Origin: Teratosphaeria epicoccoides
Lineage: Eukaryota; Ascomycota; Dothideomycetes; Mycosphaerellales; Teratosphaeriaceae
Reading direction: 5' to 3'
DNA: 18,585 nucleotides
Assembly: GCA_021401465.1 (NCBI GenBank)
Contig: JADDMT010000277.1
Coordinates: 1-18,585, forward strand
This document shows, one piece after another, positions 9,312 to 18,200 of this stretch. Within the stretch, counting starts at the first letter, position 1. Every line of letters starts with the position of its first letter. A program made the position numbers and the translations under genes. The notes under the pieces are model-generated. The model was not told the origin of the DNA. It did no database searches and saw only the letters and a program-made list of their open reading frames with translations.

Positions 9312-9320
9312 CTGCTTTCT
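9312..9320 (+). other. Putative self-priming primer-binding site (inner element A)
   Basis: CTGCTTTCT, 3 nt after the LTR, complementary to AGAAAGCAG at 9215-9223, identical in position and sequence to the outer copy. Confidence 0.5.
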
Positions 9321-9357
9321 CCCCCCTGCTTTGCAGTCTAGCAGAGAATACTACGAT

Positions 9358-12300
9358 ATGTCTAGAGTACTACGAACTCGCAACTAACGCGTAGCGAGCG
9401 CCATCCTAAGCGCCCGCGATGGCGAAGCTGGCCCGAGTAACTAGCCCGCAGAAGTAACCGCTACGAGCGACACTACATCGAGCGACGGTTCCGCTAGAGG
9501 ACAATTACGCGGCGGACTAGGCAATAGACCCCCCGCATAGGGACTGCAGCTAACCCCGACCATTGACCCGGCCCTTGTAGCCATGATTGTCGATTAGGTC
9601 GCGAACCGCCTTGCGAACTAGAGCTAGAGCCGTACCGCTCCTAGCAGCGACAACGGCGAGGACGACGAAGACGTCGCCATGAGCAGTACTAACGAACTGG
9701 CGGACGAAGAAATCCAGCGAGATTTCACACTAGGGACCCGCGAAGACAACTTATCGGGAGGCGCAGACCCTCCGCGTGTGCCCGCGAACTTAGTGCCTAA
9801 ATTCGGGGCCATAGTAGGCTAACTAGGAGGTAGTCGTAACGCACGCAACCTGAAGCCGTTCAAGGGAGACACCTTGAAGGAGGCTCGAACTTTCTTGCAG
9901 GCATGTGAGGCAGTTTTCGTGCTCAACCTACGCGGATATTCCATGGAGGGCGAACGAGTCGCCTTTAGTGTGATGTGGCTCGAAGAGGATAAGGAACCTC
10001 GCAACAATTAGCATGAGCGGTATGACCTTATGCGGGTCTACGACAGAACGTATATGTAGGCGGACTTTCGCTAGTTCTGTGTCGACTAGGTCGAGGATCC
10101 GGGGAATCGCGCCCTTACCGTGTCTGTCGAGTACGAGAAGGCTAAGCAGGGGAAGGGACAAACAACCTCTAGCTTCGCAACCTATCTCGCCACGCTCGAG
10201 GGACAGATGCTACCCTATACCGAGACGCAACGCATGCGGCACTTGCTCGTCAAACTTAATGACGATCTTCAGAACACAATCATGACTTTTCATGAACTTC
10301 CGACAACTCGGCAAGACCTCGTGTCCCTTGCGACACGTATGGAAATCACCTTGAAGCGAAATAGAAAATCGGGCGGTAAGGACAATAAGCGTCTAAGCCC
10401 CGAGGACCCCCCGAAGGGCCGCTATTACAAGCGCCCTAGGGGCCACGTCTAACGCGGTAGTTCATTCCGGAGGAGCAAGCCCTCCGAGCCAAAAGACGGT
10501 AGCGAGAAGCCTCCGAGTAGCTGCTACATCTGTGGAGCGAGGGACTACTAGGCGGCTCGCTGTCCTAAACGAAGTGATGGGAAGAAGGTAAGCAAGGTGT
10601 CCGAAACCTCCCTAGAGGGGAGGCGAAAGAAGGACAAGCCCGAGACAACCGAATGGCTACCGCGGGTATCCAAGCTGTCTGTCACCGATAGTGTAGACTC
10701 GTGGCCTGCGCGGCGCCTATCCGGCGCGGTCCGAGTTAATGGCTCGCTCGAGCTAGTAGACTGTATGTTAGATGACCTTGCGGAGGTTAACGTGATACCC
10801 TAGAGGGTAATCGTACGGCTCGGTTTGAAGCCGATCCTAGGAGCCCTGCTGCCTACCATGAAGTCTTTTCAGGGCGAAGGCGCAGCGGCTCGAGGCGCGT
10901 ACAACGTGCGCCTCTAACTCGCGGACTCCTCGGGAGAAGTGCGCGAGACTAACGAAGTCTTCTACGCTGAAGACGTTCCTGATAAGGAGCTCCTGCTCGG
11001 CCGCCCTTGGCGCCACAAGCAGGGAGTCGTTGTTGATGGAGCTACTGACAACTAGTTCTATGGCTCCATAGGCGAAGTTCCTGCAGTGCGGATGCGTGAC
11101 GCACACAGCTTCTACAGGGACATGAAGAAGGTCTAATGCGTGTATGCGGTCCGCATACGGAACGTCAAGGAAAACGTTACCCTTCTGCCTGAGTTAGAGG
11201 AATACGCCGATATTTTCGACGTAGAGGCTGCAGCCTATGCCCGGGCCCTAGACGCGGAACATGCGATTAACCTTAAGGAGGGTTACAATCCTCCGCATCG
11301 ACCTCTGTACCCCATGTCAGAATCGCAGCTCGAAACACTTCGAGACTACCTCTACAAGGCGCAAAAGAACGCGTGGATCCGACGAAGCGACAGCGAGGCT
11401 AGAGCGTTAGTTATGTTCGTCCCGAAGAAGGATAACACGCTCCGCCTATGCGTTAACTATAGGGGCCTTAACGCGGTGACCTAGAAGAACCGCTGCCCCC
11501 TACCACTTATTAGCGAGACGCTTGACCGCCTTAGTCGCGCCGCCATCTTCTTGTCTATCGACTTGAAGGACGCCTACTACCGGATACCGATCCGAAAGGG
11601 CGACGAGTAGAAGACTACATTCTAAACGCAGTACAGACACTTCGAGTATATAGTGATGCCGTTCGGCTTAACTAACGTACTAGCGACGTTCCAAGCGTAT
11701 ATCAACTAGGCCCTAGCCGGCCTCGTTGACACCTGCTGCGTAGTGTATTTAGACGATATACTAGTCTATTCCGACTCGAAGGAGGAGCATATTTGGCATC
11801 TAAGTATAGTGCTCGAACGGCTCTACAAGTTCGCTCTCTACGCGAACCTAAAGAAGTGCTCATTCCTGACGGATAGGATTGAGTTTCTCGGATACATCGT
11901 CTCTACGGAAGGAGTCATCATAGATGACTGAAGGGTGTCCGCAATCGCGGAGTAGCCGCGGCCGACTACCCTCCGAGAAGTGCAGGTGTTCCTAGGATTT
12001 ACTAACTTCTACCGCAGATTCATACGATCTTACTCGAAGATCGTGGCTCCCCTCACGGCCCTCGCAAAGGGCGCGGTTCGAGGAAAAAAGCCAGGGAAAG
12101 TGCCTTGGGAGGAGGCTCAGAGCAAGGCCTTCTCTGAACTTAAAGCAGCTTTTCAAACTACGCCCATACTTTAGCACTTTGACCCTGCTACGAAGATCCG
12201 GATAGAGACCGATGCTTCAAAATTCGCAATAGCCGCAATTATATCGCAGCTCTAGTCGCACGAAGGCAGTGCGCAATGGTACCCGATTGCCTTCTAGTCG

Positions 12301-14322
12301 CGGAAGATGCAGGGCGCTAAGCTTAACTACGAGACTCACGACCAAGAGCTTTTGGCTATTGTTGACGGCTTCAAGGAGTACTAACACTACCTCGAAGGCG
12401 CAGCGCACCCTATTAAGGTGCTTACTAACCATAACAACCTTCGCGGCTTCATGGGCATGAAGCAGCTAAGTGGTCGGCAAGCAAGGTAGGCGACTTTCCT
12501 CGCTAGCTTTGACTTCGTTATCTAGCATCGTTCCGGAAAGACGAATCCGGCCGACAGTCCTTCGCGACGACCGGACTACGACACTAGGGAAGAGGGTGAC
12601 TGACAGCTTCTCCCTACGCTGCAAACGAAGCTTGTAGTTTAGGGCGGCGATCCGTCGTTAGCTCCTCTTGTAGGCCGACTGCGGGTCCAATGGGGCCTCA
12701 CGGCCTCCGCTAGTGACGAACCCTCCTATCTGGCAGTTGTGGCGACCGTGTCTAGCTCGATCCGTGCAGTAGTTAACCGGCTTACATGCGGTGAGCATGC
12801 GATGTCTGAAGAACCCTTTAAAGAAGTCTCGAGACTTATTCAGCGGTTGCAAGAGCGAGAACCGGAGTTGATTAATGAGGGTGTAGCCCTCTAGGATACT
12901 GCAGGCGGTCTGAAGTACTAGACCAAGTCGGGCGATTTGTGGTACTTTGACAATAGGCTCTACGTACCTGCCGACCGCGCACTCTGTTCGTAGCTCCTCC
13001 GTATTCATCATGACAATGAACTCGCGGGCCATTTTAGCGTAGAGAAGACGAATGCACTTCTCGGACGCAAATACTAGTAGCCTACGCTAGAACAGGATGT
13101 CTCTGACTATGTCAAATCCTGCTAGACGTGCTAGATTAGCAAATCTCGGCGCCATCGCCCCTACGGCGATGCTCAGGCGCTCCTACTGCCAGAGAGACTA
13201 TGGCAAGACTTGACTATGGATTTCATTACCGATTTGCCGCTAGCAAAGTAGAAAGGCGATATGGTTGATGCTGTCCTTGTAGTAGTCGACCGATACTCGA
13301 AGATGAATATCTTCATCCTATGTACGAAAAAGTGCACAAGTGGCGAGCTTGCGCGGCTACTTCGCGACGAAGTCATATAGCGCTTTAGTGTCCCCCGAAG
13401 TATCCTATCGGATCGAGGTTCTGTCTTTACTAGTGAATACTAGCAAGAATTTGTGTTTGAGGCGCGTGTTAAGCACCGCCTAAGTACAGCATTCTATCTA
13501 CAGACTAATAGTCAGACTGAACGTATGAACTAGACTCTTGAGTAGTACCTTCGGTGCTACTGCGCTAAGAACCAGGATGCCTAGGCTAACGTAATTCCTA
13601 TGGCGGAATTTGCAGTTAATAACAGCGTGCATGCTACTATGCGCATGTCGCCATTTCAGATTCTTTATGGCTTTGATCCGGAAATACACCTAGAACCGCC
13701 TCGGGACGAGTCTTCTGAGGAGAGGGTGCCGGCCGCCGCGGAATCAGCGCGGCGTATGCGCGAGGTACATTCGGTGCTAATAGAACACTAGAAAAAGGCC
13801 TCAGAATCCCAGATTAAACATAATAACGCCCGTGCTAAACCGATGTAGTACGCAGTTAGTACGAAGGTGTTACTGTCGACGAAGAATCTTAAGCTGAAAC
13901 TTCCGAGCAAGAAGATGACGCCAAGGTTCGTCGGACCCTTCCGGATACGCGACGCGATAGGCTCGCAGGCATACTAGCTATCGTTGCCATTGTCGTATCG
14001 TGTGCATGACGTCTTCTACGTATCTCTACTCGAACCATGGGTACAGCGCGAGGGCGAAGAGCCCGCGGACCCGATGCTAGTAGCAGAAGAGAACGAAGAG
14101 TAGGAAGTCGAGGGTATTAAGGACAGTATGCGGCGCAAGGGCGCAACGCACTATCTAGTGAAGTGGAAAGGATACCTACCTAAGTACACACAATGGGTTC
14201 TGGCCGAAGACTGCAAGAACGCTCCGGAAGCTATTCGTGAATTCGAAGAGCGGAGGAGGCGTGAGCAGGGCTTAAGAAGGTCGATTCGTAGGAAGATAAG
14301 GGTTCCGGAGCAGAATTCTTGA
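9358..14322 (+). pseudogene. gag-pol: gag-pol polyprotein of inner element A (Gag-PR-RT-RH-IN-chromodomain)
   Basis: Encodes the capsid, protease, reverse transcriptase, RNase H and integrase needed for transposition. The start is the first in-frame ATG; about 1654 codons follow in one frame. Landmarks by codon: CCHC-type knuckle 389-402 with His replaced by Tyr; protease motif MLDDLAEVNVIP near 470; RT YLDDILVYS near 797; RNase H IETDAS near 950; integrase zinc-binding HH near 1217 and CxxC after it; DDE residues Asp1288, Asp1352 and Glu1388, the last two 35 residues apart as in Ty3 integrases; chromodomain HYLVKWKGY to about 1640. By my count about 48 codons are stops, about 39 of them TAG, so it is inactive. 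Compared with the outer copy it keeps Glu1388 and the chromodomain Trp residues. Confidence 0.95.
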
Positions 14323-14462
14323 CACGTGTATGTAGCGCATGACGCGCGAAGCGACAACGAGAAGCAAACGCCCTACTCATACATCATTGATGCCTAAAGG
14401 CACACCTAGAATAAACCCAAGAAGAACAAGAGACATGCTCGGATTAGCTTCGTAGCTAATGC

Positions 14463-15959
14463 TTAGCGACTACTAGTTAGGGGCTTCCTGACCGAACCCG
14501 AAGCAGGAGAGTCTTTCTTGTTGCGGTCCGCTAGGGACTGCCTACCTGCACGGGGTCTACCAAACACCCCGAAGCGACCATGAGTAACAGGGGTAGCAAC
14601 GCCACGAAGAGAGGCCGGCATCTTCTTCTTTAGTAGGTTGCGAGGGAGCTCGTCTTCGGAGCCTATAGTAGCCAGAGAACTAGCGACACCCTCACCGCGC
14701 CTAGTCGCGACGACTACCTCATCCTTAGCATCAGAAGGCGAAGAGACTCGAGCGCGCTTGCGGCTGTCGCGCTTGGCCCTCGAGATCATCTTGCGCTTCT
14801 TGACACGAGTGTCGACTACATCATCGGACTCGGTGTCTCCCTTAGGCGTAACTAGTACGGTGACACTACGGCGCGAAGGGATCACGTTAGGACCGAAGGT
14901 ATCCTGAACGTCGTCATCCTCCTCATCCTTAAAGATCTGGCCTAGAGGCTTGTGCCTCGGCGTCTTGACAGACGCAGTGCGGGTCGCAAGCGGGGAAGGC
15001 TCGGCTTCCTCGTCGCTGACCTCAATTTCGGCCCTAGCCCTCTTCTTCTTCTTAGACAGTAGCGTCGAGGCGGCGTAGGCGGCGGCGCTACAATGTGTTA
15101 GCTGTACGCACGCGACAGGATTCGAGTAAGTAACTTACGGCTTGGTCCTCGGGACCGGCTTAGAGGCAGGCTGCCTCTCGGTACGGCGCTAGGGCGTGGC
15201 CTTAGCGGCAGGAGCGGTGAATTGCTTGATGACCTTCTTGCGGATCATCCGCGTCTTAAAGTCATCGTTAATAGAGGCAAGGGCCCCGAGTTGCTGACGC
15301 TAACAGCTAGTCGGATATTTCTCGACGCTAACGTTAGCCTAGCGGAGAAAGTCAGCATTCATACTTAGAGGGCACCCGCACTATATGCGTACTATGGCGA
15401 AGGTCTCGACCCTAACGGTTAGCACCTTCAAGATCTTCTGGACTAAGTCTGCGATCAGACCTAGACAAACGTTTTCGCCTGTTAGCAGAGAGTCGAAGCG
15501 AACGCCGCCGTGAGAACAGTTAGCAGTCGCGGTAAAGCACGAGAGGGCGCCGAGCAGGTAGGCGAGTACCTCGCGGTACTTGGCCTGTAGCCTGTTCATA
15601 GTCAGAGTACCTTCGGCAATCCCCTCGTCGCGCGCACTCTAGAAGTCATCGATGTTACGGCAGAGCTAGTTGTACTCGCTGTACACCTCTTCAGGGAGGT
15701 CTTGGCATTTTTGATGCTTGCCATTACAGTTGACACAATTGCGGTAGACACTGCCCTCATCAAACCCGCCGACGCAGATCTCGGCTACGCTTCGGTCAGT
15801 ACAAGTCACGCATACCTCGCGGGTAGGGGACGCCTTACTAACATGCGGAGGAGAGATGTGTGCAGCTTAGCTACTAAGGTTGTCGAGGCATCGTCGACAC
15901 GAGCGACAATCGCGGGCAGAGCGAGTGGCGTCGAACTTAGTCTGCAGCACATGAGCCAT
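14463..15959 (-). pseudogene. Antisense accessory gene of element A: zinc-cluster-like protein, two exons
   Basis: The minus-strand ATG is at 15959, exon 1 runs 15959-15139, the intron is 15138-15088, and exon 2 runs 15087-14463 ending TAA; the spliced length is 482 codons. Exon 2 is fully open; exon 1 has about seven stops (six TAG, one TAA), so it is a RIP pseudogene. Cysteines at codons 50, 53, 62, 75, 78 and 85 form C-x2-C-x8-C-x12-C-x2-C-x6-C, close to the fungal Zn2Cys6 pattern, with an extra CRSCRRC at 18-24. Then come a charged, Leu-rich stretch (about 100-150), a basic helix-like RMIRKKVIKQF, basic run KKKKRAR at 286-292, acidic DEEDDD at 328-333 and KKRK at 370-373. A nuclear DNA-binding or regulatory role is inference; no family is recognised. 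It converges with gag-pol, 140 bp apart. Confidence 0.75.
15088..15138 (-). other. Spliceosomal intron in the antisense gene (inner copy)
   Basis: 51 nt on the minus strand: GTAAGT donor, GCTAAC branch site, TTGTAG acceptor. Splicing joins split codon CC|C in frame; unspliced reading gives TAA at once. Its presence shows the gene is transcribed antisense to the element's genomic RNA, because a sense intron would be lost on retrotransposition. Confidence 0.8.
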
Positions 15960-16743
15960 TATAGCTAAGACGGGTTAATTGATCTTGATTGATTGATTAA
16001 AGAAGAAGGAGCTCTAGTACAGACCCGCAGACACAGCGAGGCGCAAGCTAAGCGAAGTAGGAGCGGAGGTTAATGTTAGTGTCTTAGAACAGGAAAGTTT
16101 AGGAAGCGACGAGGTTTTTATACCCTCTGACAGCCCCCCTGTTGCCTACCGCAACTGTTAAGCTAGTGACTCGAACCACATGCGCAGAGTACCTGCCTCT
16201 AGTTGACTCACAAGGGGACCGAATAATGCAATAACGGATAACGCGGCTGTCACGCATGTGCGCTGACCGCACTCGTGCTAGCCTACTAGCATGGAAATGT
16301 GACGAGGCCCGCGCCAGGAGCGCGCTCCTGCCGTTTCGAGCGGCGCGCGTAGAGCGTCCGCGCACTTTCCTACTACCCCGAGGTTCTGCGACACGTTCTT
16401 CACAGTCACGACTAAATAGGGACGGCCAAGCTACTTGGCGAGGCTGGCGCGCATGCTCGCCCTATAATTTCAAGGATTAACCGAAGTACATACTCGTGGT
16501 TTCCTGATATCTTAATCCGCATGTGAAGCGAAGGTGTTACGAAGCCGCCTAACATGTGACAGATTAAAACCCGCCCGAGTTAGTAGCCTCCGCCCTGCAC
16601 TCGCTGCGAAGGTGTTAAGGTGTGCGCATGACACATGTTGCGCAGGCTATCTACCTATTCACCCTTGCGCGGTGTGAGCGTGCCACATCCTGTACCCTAT
16701 ATGTTCCGCATGCGTCACTTAGTAAGGCTAGGGACATCCTCAT
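15960..16743. other. Non-coding 3' region with antisense-gene leader and promoter
   Basis: Between the antisense ATG and the polypurine tract there is no convincing gene. On the minus strand, 16115 to 15960 would be the leader of the antisense gene; it includes a TCAA-rich microsatellite near 15983-16000. Further out lie a 16-bp perfect palindrome (16315-16330) and two copies of GCGAAGGTGTTA (16528 and 16606). A plus-strand reading frame at 16256-16480 is open in both copies but short and featureless. Confidence 0.5.
16115..16122 (-). promoter_or_regulatory. TATA box of the antisense accessory gene
   Basis: On the minus strand GGGTATAAAAACC is a strong TATA box, about 155 bp upstream of the ATG at 15959. 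It is conserved in the outer copy at 17193-17200. Together with the intron it makes a self-contained antisense transcription unit. Promoter activity is inferred. Confidence 0.6.
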
Positions 16744-16757
16744 AGGAGGAGGGGCAG
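16744..16757 (+). other. Polypurine tract of inner element A
   Basis: AGGAGGAGGGGCAG directly precedes the 3' LTR, the expected plus-strand primer site. Identical at 17822-17835 in the outer copy. Confidence 0.8.
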
Positions 16758-17117
16758 TGATACGGTTGATACTAGGGGACCATTTGAACCGCATGGGTTC
16801 TAATGGCCGCCCTTAGCATGCAGTGACCCTGCCACATATGGCAAGGGGGTCCTTCGTACATACGTTGGCTTGTATGTCGTCCGAGTAGGATCAGTTGTCG
16901 ACGTAGGACGCCCCCACGTCGCTGACCCTACGGTACCCCTACGGGGTTAGGCTCGGACATGCTTTCCCTAATTAAGGAGCGTCGGGGGTTATAAGGACCC
17001 TTAGCGCTACCTCTACGATAAGCAGAAAGCAGCGCTGTCTTGTACCTACTAAAAGGTCAGATTACTCTGTCACACTGCGAGATATTTTTATATCATATAG
17101 CACATATATCTATATCA
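16758..17117 (+). repeat. 3' LTR of inner element A
   Basis: 360 bp, TGATACGG...TATATCA. Pairs with the LTR at 8949 by shared bases. Carries one private transversion (TATAAGGACCC instead of TATAAGCACCC). Confidence 0.95.
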
Positions 17118-17122
17118 GGTAC
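17118..17122. repeat. Right target-site duplication GGTAC of inner element A
   Basis: Copy of 8944-8948. The outer element resumes immediately with AAGCTAAGCG, as in the uninterrupted inner copy at 16045. Confidence 0.9.
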
Positions 17123-17192
17123 AAGCTAAGCGAAGTAGGAGCGGAGGTCGATGTTAGTGTCTTAGAACAGGAAAGTTTAGGAAGCGACAAGG

Positions 17193-17200
17193 TTTTTATA
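17193..17200 (-). promoter_or_regulatory. Antisense-gene TATA box of the outer copy, separated from its gene
   Basis: TATAAAAA on the minus strand, matching 16115-16122. The inner element now lies between this box and its original coding region, whose ATG is at 8863. Confidence 0.55.
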
Positions 17201-17821
17201 CCCTCTGACAGCCCCCCTGTTGCCTACCGCAACTGTTAAGCTAGTGACTCGAACTACATGCGCAGAGCACCTGCCTCTAGTTAACTTACAAGGGGACCGA
17301 ATGATGCAATAACGGATAACGCGGCTGTCACGCATGTGCGCCGACTGCACTTGTGCTAGCCTACTAGCATGGAAATGTGACGAGGCCCGCGCTAGGAGCG
17401 CGCTCCTGCTGTTTCGAGCGGCGCGCGTAGAGCGTCCGCGTACTTTCCTACTACCCCGAGGTTCTGCGACACGTTCTTCACAGTCACGACTAAATAGGGA
17501 CAGCCAAGCTACTTGGCGAGGCCGGCGCGCATGCTCGCCCTATAATTTCAAGGATTGACTGAAGTACGTACTCGTGGTTTCCTGATATCTTGATCTGCAT
17601 GTGAAGCGAAGGTGTTACAAAGCCGCCTAACATGTGACAGATTAAAACCCGCCCGAGTTAGCAGCCTCCGCCCCGCACTCGCTGCGAAGGTGTTAAGGTA
17701 TGCGCATGACACATGTTACGCAGGCTATCTACCTATTCACCCTTGCGCGGTGTAAGTGTGCTACATCCCGTACCCTATATGTTCCGCGTGCGTCACTTAG
17801 TAAGGCTAGGGACATCCTCAT

Positions 17822-17835
17822 AGGAGGAGGGGCAG
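17822..17835 (+). other. Polypurine tract of outer element A
   Basis: AGGAGGAGGGGCAG adjacent to the outer 3' LTR. Confidence 0.8.
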
Positions 17836-18195
17836 TGATACGGTTGATACTAGGGGACCATTTGAACCGCATGGGTTCTAATAGCTACCCTTGGCATGCA
17901 GTGACCCTGCCACATATGGCAAGGGGGTCCTTCGTACATACGTTAGCTCGTATGTCGTCTGAGTAGGATCAGTTGTCGACGTAGGACGCCCCTACGTCGC
18001 TGACCCTACGGTACCCCTACGGGGTTAGGCTCGGACATGCTTTCCCTAATTGAGGAGCGTCAGGGGTTATAAGCACCCTTAGCGCCACCTCTGCGATAAG
18101 CAGAAAGCAGCGCTGTCTTGTACCTACTAAAAGGTCGGATTACTCTGTCACACTGCGAGATATTTTCATATCATATAGCACATACATCTATATCA
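17836..18195 (+). repeat. 3' LTR of outer element A
   Basis: 360 bp, TGATACGG...TATATCA, followed by CTTGC. Shares TTGGCATG and ACATACATC with the LTR at 1087. Confidence 0.95.
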
Positions 18196-18200
18196 CTTGC
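18196..18200. repeat. Right target-site duplication CTTGC of outer element A
   Basis: Copy of 1082-1086, directly after the outer 3' LTR. Confidence 0.9.

Larger units (their letters stand above)
8949..17117 (+). mobile_element. Inner, complete copy of element A (8169 bp Ty3/gypsy chromovirus)
   Basis: A full element inserted into an older copy of itself. It comprises 360-bp LTRs at both ends, GGTAC duplications, a priming site, one gag-pol frame on plus, the antisense accessory gene on minus, about 800 bp of non-coding DNA holding the antisense promoter, and a polypurine tract next to the 3' LTR. It has no insertions of its own and is the better copy for reading the proteins. RIP-type transitions have introduced many stops, so it is not autonomous now. 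Confidence 0.95.
17123..17835. other. Remainder of outer element A 3' region
   Basis: Continuation of the outer element after the inner insertion, collinear with 16045-16757 at a constant offset of 1078. Holds the displaced antisense TATA box at 17193-17200 (minus), the palindrome at 17393-17408 with one end base mutated (TAGGAGCGCGCTCCTG), and the polypurine tract at 17822-17835. No gene is supported. Confidence 0.85.
1087..18195 (+). mobile_element. Outer copy of element A, a Ty3/gypsy chromovirus carrying two nested insertions
   Basis: This is a complete LTR retrotransposon bounded by CTTGC duplications. It has a 5' LTR at 1087-1446, gag-pol on the plus strand, an antisense accessory gene, a polypurine tract and a 3' LTR at 17836-18195. 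It is interrupted by a TRIM at 7629-8389 and by a second full copy of element A at 8949-17117. Without these and their duplications it is the same length as the inner copy, 8169 bp. The outer LTRs share diagnostic bases (TTGGCATG near the start, ACATACATC near the end) that differ in the inner pair, confirming the pairing. It is RIP-damaged and unlikely to encode functional proteins. Confidence 0.95.

Noticed and set aside
1496..14322. Reassigned TAG codon (amber read as an amino acid) to explain the many in-frame TAGs
   Set aside because: Between copies the same codons alternate TAG with CAG, TGG-like or CGG, and the expected residues at TAG sites are Gln, Trp and Arg. No single reassignment fits, and non-coding parts show the same transitions.
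15702..15968. Plus-strand 88-residue frame near the antisense N terminus
   Set aside because: It is antisense to the cysteine-rich exon, contains no motif, and its outer-copy equivalent differs in openness; the minus-strand frame with promoter and intron is the better explanation.
16256..16480. 74-residue plus-strand reading frame, open in both copies (also 17334-17558)
   Set aside because: Short, no recognisable motif, located in the upstream region of the antisense promoter; openness in two closely related copies is weak evidence of coding.
16622..16816. Plus-strand reading frame running into the 3' LTR (also 17700-17966)
   Set aside because: It crosses the polypurine tract and LTR boundary, with no start context or family signal.
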